DNA from: Prevotella sp. khp7
Lineage (GTDB): Bacteria; Bacteroidota; Bacteroidia; Bacteroidales; Bacteroidaceae
Direction of reading: 5' to 3'
Length of the DNA: 64,000 bases
Assembly (NCBI RefSeq): GCF_900109055.1
Contig: NZ_FOIV01000003.1
Location: forward strand, 684,835-748,834
The notes under the pieces were generated by a model. It was not told the origin of the DNA and did no database searches. It saw only the letters and a program-made list of their open reading frames with translations. Each line of letters begins with the position of its first letter. Position 1 is the stretch's first letter. Both the position numbers and the translations under genes were made by a program. Below are positions 51,511-60,897 of the stretch, in pieces.

Positions 51511-52142
51511 GGATTGTACTTCAATTCGTCGCTGATGGTGGTCTTTGGTCCATGTCCGCTGTAGACGGTTGTCTCGGCGGGCATTTTTGCGATAACGTTC
51601 TTCAGGCTCTCAGCCAGTTTTTTATAGCTGCCGCCCTCAAAGTCGGTACGTCCCACACTCATGCGAAACAATGTGTCGCCTGAGAAAGCTATGCCCTCAG
51701 CCTCGCAATAGAATACGACACCGCCAGGGGTATGTCCGGGCGTCTTCAGAATCTTCAGCTCGTGATGACCGAAGCGTATCACTTCGTTGGGCTCGAAATA
51801 TCTGCCCACGGGCGGATACTCTCGTTTCAGCGGAACGCCGATCATTCTCAAGAACTGTCCGGGAATGTCGTTGATCAGGAAACCGTCTTCCTCTGCAATC
51901 TCCGCTTTCAGTCCGTAGGCATGATAGATGGTGTCTATGCCGAAGTTATGGTCGAAGTGTCCGTGTGTACAGAGCAGGTGTACGGGTTTCAGTCCCTCGT
52001 TGTCTATGTATTGGGTGATGGCCGTACGCTCTTCTTCGTAGTAGGCACCGCAGTCTATGATTACACATTCCTTCGTGTCGTCGCTTACTACATAGGTGTT
52101 CTCCTGTAGCAGGTTGCACATGAAAGTCTTGATATTCAGCAT
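51498..52142 (-). CDS. MBL-fold hydrolase (glyoxalase II-like)
   Basis: The 214-residue protein has the metal motif CTHGHFDHNFG (HxHxDH) near residue 60, then TPGHTPGGVVFYC near 133 and SGDTLFRMSVGRTDFEGG near 150. These are hallmarks of the glyoxalase II/hydroxyacylglutathione hydrolase group. It is shorter than classical glyoxalase II because the C-terminal helical domain is absent, so it may act on other thioesters. It is the third gene of a minus-strand group with rsmG and a DUF3298 lipoprotein. Confidence 0.88.
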   Translation of the reverse strand: MLNIKTFMCNLLQENTYVVSDDTKECVIIDCGAYYEEERTAITQYIDNEGLKPVHLLCTHGHFDHNFGIDTIYHAYGLKAEIAEEDGFLINDIPGQFLRMIGVPLKREYPPVGRYFEPNEVIRFGHHELKILKTPGHTPGGVVFYCEAEGIAFSGDTLFRMSVGRTDFEGGSYKKLAESLKNVIAKMPAETTVYSGHGPKTTISDELKYNPYLH

Positions 52143-52146
52143 ATAT

Positions 52147-52773
52147 TTAAATTGGTAAATATATCACATGTTTTTCCTTGAACCATTCTTCTTTGAAGAA
52201 GGTGCTGATGTCTGTTGCCTCTACAATCTTGGCATAAGGGCGCAACTCAGCCTGCAAGTCGCCGCCTTTCAAGCAGATGACGCCGTTGGGCAGGGCGTTA
52301 CGTTGTGTCTTCGATACGTTTTTGCGCACAATCTTTACCAAGTCGGGTAGGGGCATCACCGCACGACTCACGATGAAGTCGTACTTACCCTTCTCCTCTT
52401 CACCACGCAGGTGGGTAGGCTCGCAGTTCTTGAGTCCGATAGCCTGCGATACCTCTTGTGCCACTCTTATCTTCTTGCCCGTACCGTCTATCAGCTTGAA
52501 GCGGCACTCGGGGAAAAGAATGGCTAAGGGTACACCTGGGAAACCGCCGCCAGTACCAAAGTCGAGTATTTCCGTGCCTGGGCGGAAGTTCACGATCTTG
52601 GCGATGGCCAACGAGTGAAGCACGTGGTGCTCATACAGGTTGTCGATGTCTTTTCTTGATATTACGTTTATCTTCGCATTCCAGTCGCGATAGAGCGCGT
52701 CGAGGGCATCAAACTGTCTCTGCTGCTCTTCGCTCAGTTCTGGGAAATACTTTCTTATAATGTCTGCTGTCAT
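52147..52773 (-). CDS. rsmG: 16S rRNA (guanine527-N7)-methyltransferase
   Basis: The 208-residue SAM-dependent methyltransferase has ILDFGTGGGFPGVPLA (motif I) near residue 68 and FIVSRAVMPL further on. In other bacteria its loss gives low-level streptomycin resistance. It lies between the DUF3298 lipoprotein gene (6 bases upstream) and the MBL gene (4 bases downstream). Confidence 0.95.
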   Translation of the reverse strand: MTADIIRKYFPELSEEQQRQFDALDALYRDWNAKINVISRKDIDNLYEHHVLHSLAIAKIVNFRPGTEILDFGTGGGFPGVPLAILFPECRFKLIDGTGKKIRVAQEVSQAIGLKNCEPTHLRGEEEKGKYDFIVSRAVMPLPDLVKIVRKNVSKTQRNALPNGVICLKGGDLQAELRPYAKIVEATDISTFFKEEWFKEKHVIYLPI

Positions 52774-52779
52774 AAATGC

Positions 52780-53583
52780 TTAGTATGTGAATGAGTTCTT
52801 CAGTAATTTATCCAAACTCGTATAGGGTATGATGAGTTCTATCGAACCTTCTGAATATGCTGCAATCTCCGAGGGGTTATAGATAAAGGTAACCGTCTCG
52901 TCGCCTATGATGAAGTTCTCAGGGGCATAGATGTCTACCGATGTCAGGTAGTTGTGCTCCTTCAGTTCGCTGAGCGTGGCATAGCCCGTCTTTTCCTTTA
53001 GAGCTTTCAGCAGTATGTTGTTCAGTTGGTTCTCCGTACCGTCGGCAAACAGGTCTTCGAGTGTCAGCAGACGGCCTGTCTTCGCCTCGAAGTTCATGAC
53101 TCGCATCAGGTGAGTTCCTCTGGCGCCCCCTTCATAATAATCTATTGTGGCTTGATAAACAACCGTCTGCTTGTTGCCTTGACTGGCTTCTGCTGATATG
53201 ACGTAGTGGTATTCATACCAGGCTCTTTTTGTTGAATCGTTTCTGTCTTGCTTGTATAGCGGCAGCATGGTTTGCTTATAGGTGCTGACGTAGTTGTCGG
53301 TAAACCGCTCCATAGCTCCTGTCATCGACATATCGTGCATGTGGAACAGGTTTTCCACTACCGTGTTGTTTATCACTTCGGCCTTGTGGCCGTTTGCCTC
53401 GGTAGCCTGTAGAAGTTTCAGACTGATAGAGCATTTTGGCGAATCCTCGTCGTTTGTCAGCGCAACGGTTTTGTTCAGGGTCAGCTCCTCGAACTCTACC
53501 GTGTTCTCATCGGGCTGCTTGCAACTGATTGCCAGCATTGCTGCGACGGCTAAAAATACCCATTTTCGTCTGATTATCATCAT
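52780..53583 (-). CDS. DUF3298 domain lipoprotein
   Basis: The 267-residue protein has a signal peptide with a lipobox (MLAISCKQ). Its C-terminal half carries YYEGGARGTHLMRVMNFEAK, then LTLEDLF and ETVTFIYNPSEIAAYSEGSI, which is the DUF3298 (RsiV-like) pattern. RsiV in Bacillus binds lysozyme. Whether this protein does so is unknown, though a GH25 lysozyme gene lies 10 kb away. Two ATG codons in a row allow a start at 53583 or 53580. Confidence 0.8.
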   Translation of the reverse strand: MMIIRRKWVFLAVAAMLAISCKQPDENTVEFEELTLNKTVALTNDEDSPKCSISLKLLQATEANGHKAEVINNTVVENLFHMHDMSMTGAMERFTDNYVSTYKQTMLPLYKQDRNDSTKRAWYEYHYVISAEASQGNKQTVVYQATIDYYEGGARGTHLMRVMNFEAKTGRLLTLEDLFADGTENQLNNILLKALKEKTGYATLSELKEHNYLTSVDIYAPENFIIGDETVTFIYNPSEIAAYSEGSIELIIPYTSLDKLLKNSFTY

Positions 53584-53603
53584 CTTTGCTCTTATTTTTT
53601 CCG

Positions 53604-53611
53604 CAAAAGTA
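53604..53611 (-). promoter_or_regulatory. -7 box of the DUF3298-rsmG-MBL group
   Basis: On the minus strand this reads TACTTTTG, about 20 bases before the start codon at 53583. Confidence 0.5.
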
Positions 53612-53653
53612 CACTAAAATCATGAAAATCGCAAATTTCTCGTAGAAAATCCG

Positions 53654-53661
53654 TAATTTTG
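53654..53661 (+). promoter_or_regulatory. -7 box of the HAD phosphatase gene
   Basis: TAATTTTG contains the in-frame TTG at 53659, so translation must start at the ATG at 53680. Confidence 0.58.
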
Positions 53662-53679
53662 CACCCAAATTCACAAAAT

Positions 53680-54330
53680 ATGCAAGAAAGAGATTTCAAA
53701 GCAGCCTTGTTCGACCTTGATGGTGTGGTATTCGACACCGAGCCCCAGTATAGTGTTTTCTGGGGTATGATATGTCGTGAGTATCACCCTGAGCATCCGG
53801 GACTGGAGCACGAGATCAAAGGTTCTACACTCACACAGATATACGACCGCTGGTTCAGCGGCCCCTTGGAGCAGCAGCGCTCCTCTATCACCGCCCGTCT
53901 CGATGCGTTCGAGCAGCAGATGCATTTTGACTATATCGCAGGGCTCGAAGCCTTGATAGCCGACTTGCACAATCATGGTGTCAAGACGGCTGTGGTCACC
54001 AGCTCTAATATCCCCAAGATGGAGAGCGTCTATCGTCATCAGCCCCGTTTCCGTGAGCTTTTCGACGCTATCCTCACTTCCGAGGACTTCTCGCGCAGCA
54101 AACCCCATCCCGACTGCTATCTGACGGCTGCAGAGCGTTTCGGCTTGAAGCCTGAGGATTGCGTCGTCTTCGAGGACAGTTTCAACGGCCTGAAGTCTGG
54201 TCGGGCGGCTGGCATGCGTGTGGTTGGTCTTGCTACTACGAACGCAGTCGAGGCCATTGCTCCCTATTCTGATATACAGATATGCGATTATGAGAACGTA
54301 GACTTTAAAACTCTATGCTCAAAACTATAA
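53680..54330 (+). CDS. HAD-family hydrolase (beta-phosphoglucomutase-like)
   Basis: The 216-residue protein has motif I LFDLDGVVFDTEP near residue 9, motif II TSSN near 107, SKPHPDCY near 143 and motif III/IV VFEDSFNGLKSG near 161. This is the layout of subfamily I HAD enzymes with a helical cap, such as phosphoglycolate phosphatase or beta-phosphoglucomutase. The substrate cannot be told. The MFS transporter gene starts 33 bases downstream. Confidence 0.9.
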   Translation: MQERDFKAALFDLDGVVFDTEPQYSVFWGMICREYHPEHPGLEHEIKGSTLTQIYDRWFSGPLEQQRSSITARLDAFEQQMHFDYIAGLEALIADLHNHGVKTAVVTSSNIPKMESVYRHQPRFRELFDAILTSEDFSRSKPHPDCYLTAAERFGLKPEDCVVFEDSFNGLKSGRAAGMRVVGLATTNAVEAIAPYSDIQICDYENVDFKTLCSKL

Positions 54331-54363
54331 CCCCGTCAAACGATAAACTTTAATCAGGAAGTA

Positions 54364-55539
54364 ATGAACAGTCAAAGCACTCCCGTACATATCCGTTTGT
54401 GGCATCGTGAATTCTGGTTGATGGCCATAGCTAATTTCCTGTTGGCTATGTCAGTCTATATCCTCGTACCCACCTTGCCCCGCTGGCTGCTCTCCACGCA
54501 GCACCTCTCGCCAATGGAGATAGGTGTCGCTATGGGGGCTTTCGGCCTTGGGTTGTTCTTGCTGGGTATGTTCGTATCGTTCCTTGTGCAGCATTTCCGC
54601 CGCAACGTGGTCTGCATCTGGGCGGTTATTGCCGTAGGCGCTTTGACAGCTTTGTTATACTATCTCAACGAACAGCGTTTCCAGTCCTGCGATTTCCAGT
54701 TCATCGTTATCCAGCGTTTCGCCCTTGGAGCCGTGTTCGGTCTGGCGCAGATGGTGCTTACCAGCACGTTGATTATCGATACAAGCGAGTCGTTCCAGCG
54801 CACGGAGGCTAACCACTCGGCAGCCTGGTTCTCGCGTTTCGCCTTGTCGCTGGGACCTATGACGGGCCTGCTTCTCGACCGACTGATGGGCTTCAGCATC
54901 GTACTGCTCTCGGCTGTAGGGTGTGCGGCAGTAGCCGTTCTGCTCATCATGATGGTTCACTTCCCCTTCCGTGCGCCTCAAGACGATGTTCCTACCGTTA
55001 GTCTCGACCGCTTCTTTCTGCCTCACGGATTCCCGCTCTTCGTCAATCTCCAGCTCATTATGCTGGCAGTTGGCATACTTTTCTCGGTAGTTCTGTCCGA
55101 GATGTTCTATGCCATGATGATGGTTGGTTTCTTGGCAGCCCTGTTGTCGCAGCGTTTTGTGTTCCGCAATGCTGAGGTCAAGAGCGAGGTCGTTTCGGGG
55201 CTTATTCTGATGATAGCCGCCCTGCTCATGCTGATTACGCGCACGCAGCAGATTGTATTCTATGCTGCTCCCGCCTTTGTGGGTTTCGGCTTGGGACTTA
55301 TTGGCTCGCGCTTTCTGCTCTGTTTTATCAAGCTCAGCCGTCATTGCCAGCGCGGCACGTCGCAGAGCACTTTCCTGTTGGGATGGGAGAGTGGTATTGC
55401 CTGGGGGCTGGGTCTTGGCTATGCTTTGTTCTATGGCGATTCTGATCGTGCGTTTGTCACGTCGCTTGTACTCTTCGTCGTCGCCCTCGTTCTCTACAAC
55501 TTCACGCACAACTGGTTCTGCACCCATAAGAACCGTTAA
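54364..55539 (+). CDS. Major facilitator superfamily transporter
   Basis: The 391-residue protein has about twelve hydrophobic segments, starting with FWLMAIANFLLAMSVYILVP. The motif-A region (GLGLFLLGMFVSFLVQHFRR) lies between segments 2 and 3. It may export or import a small solute; the substrate cannot be told from sequence. It follows the HAD gene and is probably co-transcribed with it. Confidence 0.87.
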   Translation: MNSQSTPVHIRLWHREFWLMAIANFLLAMSVYILVPTLPRWLLSTQHLSPMEIGVAMGAFGLGLFLLGMFVSFLVQHFRRNVVCIWAVIAVGALTALLYYLNEQRFQSCDFQFIVIQRFALGAVFGLAQMVLTSTLIIDTSESFQRTEANHSAAWFSRFALSLGPMTGLLLDRLMGFSIVLLSAVGCAAVAVLLIMMVHFPFRAPQDDVPTVSLDRFFLPHGFPLFVNLQLIMLAVGILFSVVLSEMFYAMMMVGFLAALLSQRFVFRNAEVKSEVVSGLILMIAALLMLITRTQQIVFYAAPAFVGFGLGLIGSRFLLCFIKLSRHCQRGTSQSTFLLGWESGIAWGLGLGYALFYGDSDRAFVTSLVLFVVALVLYNFTHNWFCTHKNR

Positions 55540-55629
55540 AGGGCGTGTGGACGAAAAGTAAACAATATTCATCTTTATTTCTGATGTTTGCAGAAGTGCC
55601 TTGTTCATGGCCTTTGGGCAGACATACAC

Positions 55630-55688
55630 TTTACTCCGACTAAAGTGGGACTTTACTCGGAGTAAAACCCTTCTTTAGTCGGAGTAAA
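55630..55688. repeat. Three-unit palindromic array, 22-bp period (copy 2)
   Basis: Units of 15 bases start at 55630 (TTTACTCCGACTAAA), 55652 (TTTACTCGGAGTAAA, a perfect palindrome) and 55674 (TTTAGTCGGAGTAAA, the reverse complement of the first). The start-to-start distance is 22 in both steps, as in the copy at 6554-6612. Here the array lies between the 3' ends of two convergent genes. Confidence 0.87.
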
Positions 55689-55776
55689 CTTCAGCTTTAC
55701 ACGTGGCTTGTTTCCTAGCCTTCCTTGACGTGGTTTTGCGTGTAAATGATTTTATAATCGTTCCGCGCCTTTTCGC

Positions 55777-56469
55777 TTAGTCTTTCAGTGAGTAGGTGAT
55801 GGTGGTTACTACGCGCAGCTTTTTGATGTACGGCGTGTTCTGGTCGCGGTCTTCTATCTCAAACTGCCCCTGTCCGGCTGTCTGAATCTGCCCTAATTCG
55901 CTCTTGCTGGCTTCTGCAAACTGCTCGGCAGTCTTCTGTGCGTTCTTGATAGCTTCGGCCATCATCTCTGGCTTCATCTGCTGGAATGAGGCATATTCGT
56001 ATTGAGGGTTGCTGTTTTCGATGGCAACGCCCTGCTTCAGCAGTTCTGCCTGTTTGAAGATGGCTTTGTTTACTTCCGTCACCTTGTTTGTGGCCACGGT
56101 AATCGTGGTGTTCACGATGTATCGGAAGTTCTTCTGGTTGTCACCCCATTCGCGGGCTTCGAGGTCGCTGATTGTTGGTGGGTTTACGGTAATCTCTTTC
56201 TCCTCGAGGCCGTTCTGTTGCAAGAACTTCTTAATCTTGTCCGTCTGGTGATTGATGCTCTCATAAAGCATAGGCAGGTCGTTGCCTGTCACTTTGGTAC
56301 CGATGCTCCACGTCACTTTATCAGCGGGCACTTCGCGCTCGGCCAGTCCCTTTACCGTCACCTTTCGGTCTTTGTTGGCAAAATTGTCGATGCCGGATTT
56401 GATGAACAATCCTAAGAATACGATGCCCACAGCAATCAGGGCAGATGCAATAATACGATTTTCTTTCAT
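55777..56469 (-). CDS. SIMPL domain (DUF541) protein
   Basis: The 230-residue protein has an N-terminal membrane anchor or uncleaved signal ([17 protein letters not shown]) followed by a SIMPL domain: [18 protein letters not shown] near residue 38, then [16 protein letters not shown] and the C-terminal [15 protein letters not shown] proteins (BP26-like) are periplasmic and have been tied to stress resistance. A TTG nine bases upstream is in frame; the ATG at 56469 was preferred. Confidence 0.88.
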   Translation of the reverse strand: MKENRIIASALIAVGIVFLGLFIKSGIDNFANKDRKVTVKGLAEREVPADKVTWSIGTKVTGNDLPMLYESINHQTDKIKKFLQQNGLEEKEITVNPPTISDLEAREWGDNQKNFRYIVNTTITVATNKVTEVNKAIFKQAELLKQGVAIENSNPQYEYASFQQMKPEMMAEAIKNAQKTAEQFAEASKSELGQIQTAGQGQFEIEDRDQNTPYIKKLRVVTTITYSLKD

Positions 56470-56607
56470 ACGCTTCAAAGTTTATAGTTTCACGCTGCAA
56501 AGATGAGAATAAAAAATGAGAAACGTATAGGAAAATCCCTATTTTTCATGACAGATTCCCTATTTGTATATTAAAAAGGTGTAAAAGTGAAAAAAAGGGG
56601 GTTATTA

Positions 56608-56639
56608 TTTGTAGATATAAAAATAATAGCCTACCTTTG
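56608..56639 (+). promoter_or_regulatory. Promoter of the pantothenate/CoA operon
   Basis: TTTG (56608-56611), a 20-base spacer and TACCTTTG (56632-56639) match consensus, 38 bases before panB. Confidence 0.75.
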
Positions 56640-56677
56640 CACCCCAAAAGATTGCAGAATAACCATTAATAAAGATA

Positions 56678-57532
56678 ATGAGGAAATCTATTTTCGATTT
56701 GTTGGATCGCAAGGGTCAGCAGCCCGTAAGCATGCTGACAGCTTACGACTACAATACGGCCCGCACCATCGACGAGGCGGGAATAGACATGATATTGGTG
56801 GGCGACTCGCTCGGTAACGTCATGTTGGGTTACGAAAATACATTGGCTGTTACCGTTGAGGACATGATTCATCACGGTAAGGCTGTAGTCAGAGGCGCCA
56901 GACAGGCTTTCGTGGTGGTTGATATGCCGTTCATGTCGTATCAGGCATCGGTGGAAGATGCTGTGCGCAATGCAGGACGCATTATGAAGGAGACAAACTG
57001 CCAGGCAGTGAAGCTGGAGGGCGGCGTGGAGTATGCCGACCGCATCAAGGCCATCACGCAGGCTGGTATACCCGTTGTGGCTCATATCGGACTGACGCCG
57101 CAGTCGGTAAACGCTATGGGTGGCTACAAGGTGCAGGGTAAGTCGCTGGAGCAGGCCAAGAAGCTGATCAGGGATGCGCAGGCTGTAGAAGAGGCTGGCG
57201 CATTTGCCATCACGCTGGAGTGTGTGCCTGCGACGCTGGCTAAGCTGATTACCGAACAGGCCAAGGCGCTGACTATCGGTATAGGTGCCGGTAACGGCTG
57301 CGACGGTCAGGTGCTAGTCTATCAGGATATGCTGGGCTATACCGATGGATTCACGCCAAAGTTCGTGAAGAAATATGCCGATCTGCATAGCGTGATGCTT
57401 GAGGCTTTCAAGCAGTACAAGCAAGAATGCGAGCAGCGCAGCTTCCCTGAGGCAGGACAGACCTATGCTATCAGCGAAGAGGTGATGCAGGCATTGTTTG
57501 AAACGGAAATTGAAGAAGTTAAAAGAAGTTAG
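56678..57532 (+). CDS. panB: 3-methyl-2-oxobutanoate hydroxymethyltransferase
   Basis: PanB makes ketopantoate from 2-oxoisovalerate and methylene-tetrahydrofolate. It has LTAYDYNTARTIDEAGIDMI near residue 20, then LVGDSLGNVMLGYENT and VVAHIGLTPQSVNAMGGYK near 132. At 284 residues it is full length. It is the first of five same-strand genes that cover most of the route from 2-oxoisovalerate to CoA. Confidence 0.97.
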   Translation: MRKSIFDLLDRKGQQPVSMLTAYDYNTARTIDEAGIDMILVGDSLGNVMLGYENTLAVTVEDMIHHGKAVVRGARQAFVVVDMPFMSYQASVEDAVRNAGRIMKETNCQAVKLEGGVEYADRIKAITQAGIPVVAHIGLTPQSVNAMGGYKVQGKSLEQAKKLIRDAQAVEEAGAFAITLECVPATLAKLITEQAKALTIGIGAGNGCDGQVLVYQDMLGYTDGFTPKFVKKYADLHSVMLEAFKQYKQECEQRSFPEAGQTYAISEEVMQALFETEIEEVKRS

Positions 57533-57541
57533 GGAAAAACC

Positions 57542-58387
57542 ATGAAAGTAGTTAAGACTGTAAAAGAAGTAAGAGATATTGTTTCGGCTTGGAAGCAGGA
57601 GGGACTCACGGTGGGATTGGTGCCCACGATGGGTTTTCTGCACGAGGGCCATCAGAGCCTGATTAGCAAGTCGGCAAGTGAGAACGACCGTACGGTGGTA
57701 TCGGTGTTCGTCAACCCCATTCAGTTCGGTCCGAATGAAGATCTTGAGGCTTATCCGCGCGATTTGAACCGCGACATGGAGAAGGTCGAGGAGGCTGGCG
57801 GTGACTTGATTTTCAACCCTGAGCCTGCTGAGATGTACCCAGGACACTTCACATCGTTCATCGATACGACAGAGACCACCGAACTGCTCTGTGGCGCTGT
57901 CCGCCCAGTTCACTTCCGTGGCGTATGTACCGTGGTGGGCAAACTCTTTAACATCGTTCAGCCCAACCGCGCTTACTTCGGACAGAAGGACGCTCAGCAG
58001 TTGGCTACGGTGAAACGTTTTGTGCGCGATCTGAACTTCCCGCTTGAGATTGTGCCTTGTCCTATCGTGCGTGAAGCCGACGGACTGGCCAAGTCGAGCC
58101 GCAATACCTATCTGAACCCTGAGGAGCGCCAGGCTGCGCTGATTCTCTCGAAGAGTCTGAAGAAGGGACGTGAGGTTATCGAAAAGGGTGAGCGCGACGC
58201 TCAGAAGGTGATTGGTGTTATTCGCGAGAATCTGGAGACAGAACCGCTGGCACGTATAGACTACGTGGAGGTCGTTGACTTTGAAAACATTCAGCGCACG
58301 CCGAGAATCGAGGGCGAGACGCTGGTGGCCATCGCCGTGTATATCGGTAAGACACGACTGATTGACAACTTTATTGTAAACATATAA
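57542..58387 (+). CDS. panC: Pantothenate synthetase
   Basis: PanC joins pantoate and beta-alanine using ATP. It has [15 protein letters not shown] (HIGH-like) near residue 27, FGQKDAQQL near 148 and a KMSKS-like KSSRNTYL near 185. At 281 residues it is of normal size and lies 9 bases after panB. panE (ketopantoate reductase) is not in the window. Confidence 0.97.
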   Translation: MKVVKTVKEVRDIVSAWKQEGLTVGLVPTMGFLHEGHQSLISKSASENDRTVVSVFVNPIQFGPNEDLEAYPRDLNRDMEKVEEAGGDLIFNPEPAEMYPGHFTSFIDTTETTELLCGAVRPVHFRGVCTVVGKLFNIVQPNRAYFGQKDAQQLATVKRFVRDLNFPLEIVPCPIVREADGLAKSSRNTYLNPEERQAALILSKSLKKGREVIEKGERDAQKVIGVIRENLETEPLARIDYVEVVDFENIQRTPRIEGETLVAIAVYIGKTRLIDNFIVNI

Positions 58388-58397
58388 TTGCTGCGAA

Positions 58398-58787
58398 ATG
58401 GAATTGACGCTTCTGAAAGCAAAGATACACCGTGCAACGGTGAAGCAGGCCGACCTTGATTATGTGGGTAGCATCACCATCGACTCAGAACTGTTGGCTG
58501 AGTCGGGCATTATGGAATATGAGAAAGTGGCTATTGCCGATATTGACAATGGCAGCCGCTTCGAAACATACGCCATCGCAGGCGAGGCGGGTTCGGGCAT
58601 CATCTGTCTGAATGGCGCTGCAGCCAAGTGCGTCAACGTAGGCGACAAGGTGATTATCATGGCATACGCCCAGATGACACCAGAGGAGGCACGTGAACAC
58701 AAACCCGTCGTGCTGTTTGTCGACGAGGACAACAAGATTGTTCGTAAGGCCAACTACGAGAAGCACGGGTTGCTGATTGAACAGTAA
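58398..58787 (+). CDS. panD: Aspartate 1-decarboxylase proenzyme
   Basis: PanD makes beta-alanine from aspartate, with a pyruvoyl group formed by self-cleavage. The cleavage site Gly24-Ser25 is present in YVGSITID, and the ENxxNGxR-like loop appears as [15 protein letters not shown]. At 129 residues it is of normal length. Confidence 0.96.
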   Translation: MELTLLKAKIHRATVKQADLDYVGSITIDSELLAESGIMEYEKVAIADIDNGSRFETYAIAGEAGSGIICLNGAAAKCVNVGDKVIIMAYAQMTPEEAREHKPVVLFVDEDNKIVRKANYEKHGLLIEQ

Positions 58788-58810
58788 TAAATAAAAAAGA
58801 CTAAAGGACT

Positions 58811-60001
58811 ATGCTGACAGGAAAGACCATCGTACTCGGGGTGACGGGAAGCATTGCGGCCTATAAGACAGCCAATCTGGCTTCGATGCTGGTGAAACTG
58901 AATGCCGACGTGCATGTGATTATGACTGAGAACGCCACGAAGTTTATCACGCCGATGACCTTTGAGACGCTGACCAGCAACAAGTGCATCGTCGACACCT
59001 TCGACCGCAATTTCTCGTTCGACGTGAAGCATGTGTCGCTGGCTAAGCGAGGCGACTTGTTTATGGTGGCTCCCTGTACGGCAAATGTCATCGGTAAGGT
59101 GGCTGGCGGCATCTGCGATGATATGCTCACCACTACCATCATGGCCACAAAAGCCCCCGTGCTCTTTGCCCCAGCTATGAATACTGGCATGTGGGAGAAT
59201 TCTATACTGCAAGACAATCTGCAGAAGCTGAAGCACCATGGCTATCATATCATAGAGCCCGTCGTTGGACGATTGGCCTGTGGCGATACGGGTAGCGGTA
59301 AGATGCCTTCGGAAGAGACGCTGCTGGAGCATATCCTATTATATCTGGCGAAGGAGAAAGATTTGCGAGGTAAGCGTATTCTCGTAACGGCAGGTCCTAC
59401 GCAAGAGGCCATCGATCCTGTGCGCTTCATTACCAACCACTCGTCGGGTAAGATGGGCTACGCCATTGCTAAAATGGCAGTTTTGCGCGGTGCTGAAGTG
59501 ACGCTTGTTTCGGGGCCTGTGAGCATTCAGCCCTTCGCTGGTATCAACAAGGTCGACGTGAAGAGTGCCCAGCAGATGTTTGAAGCTGTAACCGCCAGAA
59601 ATGACCAGCAGGATATAATCGTTATGTGCAGTGCTGTAGCCGACTATAAACCTGCTGACTACTCAGAGCAGAAGGTGAAGAAGAGCAGCGGCGACATGGC
59701 CATAGCGCTGACTCGTACGCAGGATATTCTGGGCTGGTTGGGTGAGCATAAACGCAAGGGGCAGTTGTTGGTAGGTTTCTCGATGGAGACGGAGAACCTG
59801 ATAGACAATTCGCGTGCTAAACTCACGAAGAAACATGCCGATATGATTTGTGCCAACTCTATCGCCAGCGAGAAAACGGGGTTCGGCGTTGATACGAATC
59901 AGGTGACACTTGTCACATCTGATGGCATTAAGGAACTTCCGTTCTGTTCGAAAGAGAACACTGCCGACCAGATACTCTCACATATCATAACTCTTTCTTA
60001 G
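58811..60001 (+). CDS. coaBC: Phosphopantothenoylcysteine synthetase/decarboxylase
   Basis: The bifunctional enzyme makes 4'-phosphopantetheine. The N-terminal CoaC flavoprotein part (about 1-180) has GVTGSIAAYKTANLASMLV and APCTANVIGKVAGGICDDML. The C-terminal CoaB part (about 190-396) has ILVTAGPTQEAIDPVRFITN and HSSGKMGYAIA. The length of 396 residues is typical. Confidence 0.96.
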   Translation: MLTGKTIVLGVTGSIAAYKTANLASMLVKLNADVHVIMTENATKFITPMTFETLTSNKCIVDTFDRNFSFDVKHVSLAKRGDLFMVAPCTANVIGKVAGGICDDMLTTTIMATKAPVLFAPAMNTGMWENSILQDNLQKLKHHGYHIIEPVVGRLACGDTGSGKMPSEETLLEHILLYLAKEKDLRGKRILVTAGPTQEAIDPVRFITNHSSGKMGYAIAKMAVLRGAEVTLVSGPVSIQPFAGINKVDVKSAQQMFEAVTARNDQQDIIVMCSAVADYKPADYSEQKVKKSSGDMAIALTRTQDILGWLGEHKRKGQLLVGFSMETENLIDNSRAKLTKKHADMICANSIASEKTGFGVDTNQVTLVTSDGIKELPFCSKENTADQILSHIITLS

Positions 60002-60006
60002 AAGAT

Positions 60007-60765
60007 ATGCGTATTCTCATCGATATCGGCAATTCTACCATTGTCATCGCTTTGGCTGATGAACAGGGTAATATCTCGTCTACTTGGCGATTCAAGACTA
60101 AGAAAGAAGAGACTGCTAGTTTTTTCCGCTATGAGCTTCGTCAGGGTCTGCGCAAGTATAACGTAGAGGCGGCTGATATCGAGAATGTTATCATCTCGTC
60201 GGTTGTTCCCGAGGTGAACGATGATATTGCTCAGGCCGTGGTCGATCTGACGGGCATACAGCCCCATTTCTTTACTATTGCCGATGCTAAGGAGGTTGTC
60301 AGCATCGACGTGGAGTCGCCAGCCCAGTTGGGTAAAGACCGTCTGGCCGATGCCTTAGGAGCCGTTAGTTGTTATGGCGCACCCGCTATCATCATTGATT
60401 TTGGTACAGCCACCACCATTGGCGTAGTCGACGAAAACAGGTGCTTCCGTGGCGGACTCATTATTCCTGGTGTTAAGACTTCCCTTAGTGCCCTCAGTAC
60501 GCGTGCCTCTCAACTGCCTGCCATCACCATCGAAAAACCAGCTCACCTTGTTGGGCGCAATACTCTTGAGTGCATGCAAAGCGGCATTCTCTATGGTACG
60601 GCTGCTATGATAGACGGTCTTATCGACAAGCTTCTGCCAACTTTTTGTGTAGAGCCTCATATCGTTGCTACAGGTGGTATGGCTAAAACCATTGTTCCCC
60701 ATTGCCACCACAATATCATCATCGATCCCTATCTGCTGTTCAAAGGCCTGTTTCAAAGCAAATAG
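60007..60765 (+). CDS. coaX: Type III pantothenate kinase
   Basis: This kinase phosphorylates pantothenate, the first committed step to CoA. It has the ASKHA-fold phosphate motifs DIGNSTIVIALADEQG at the N-terminus and IDFGTATTIGVVDEN near residue 130, then GRNTLECMQSGILYGTAAMI. The type III enzyme is not inhibited by CoA in known cases. It starts 5 bases after coaBC and completes the operon. Confidence 0.95.
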   Translation: MRILIDIGNSTIVIALADEQGNISSTWRFKTKKEETASFFRYELRQGLRKYNVEAADIENVIISSVVPEVNDDIAQAVVDLTGIQPHFFTIADAKEVVSIDVESPAQLGKDRLADALGAVSCYGAPAIIIDFGTATTIGVVDENRCFRGGLIIPGVKTSLSALSTRASQLPAITIEKPAHLVGRNTLECMQSGILYGTAAMIDGLIDKLLPTFCVEPHIVATGGMAKTIVPHCHHNIIIDPYLLFKGLFQSK

Positions 60766-60813
60766 AAGACTTTTCTGCCTACGATGTTGCTCTGTATTTG
60801 AATAATGGGGATT

Positions 60814-60838
60814 TCCCTATCGAATCGTAGGGATTTAT
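60814..60838 (+). terminator. Possible weak terminator after coaX
   Basis: TCCCTA (60814-60819) can pair with TAGGGA (60828-60833) around an 8-base loop, followed by TTTAT. The stem is short. Confidence 0.35.
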
Positions 60839-60863
60839 CTGCTTGTTTCTTGTTTTCAATATG

Positions 60864-60871
60864 TATCTTTG
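60864..60871 (+). promoter_or_regulatory. -7 box of the small lipoprotein gene
   Basis: TATCTTTG lies 26 bases before the ATG at 60898. A longer in-frame start at 60805 lies upstream of this box and was rejected. Confidence 0.52.
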
Positions 60872-60897
60872 CAGTATCTATTTTAAAATTTAGAATT

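Noticed and set aside
54655-55629. A 324-codon open frame on the minus strand, opposite the MFS gene.
   Set aside because: The product is rich in Glu, Gln, Arg and His with no motif. It mirrors the hydrophobic codons of a clear membrane transporter.
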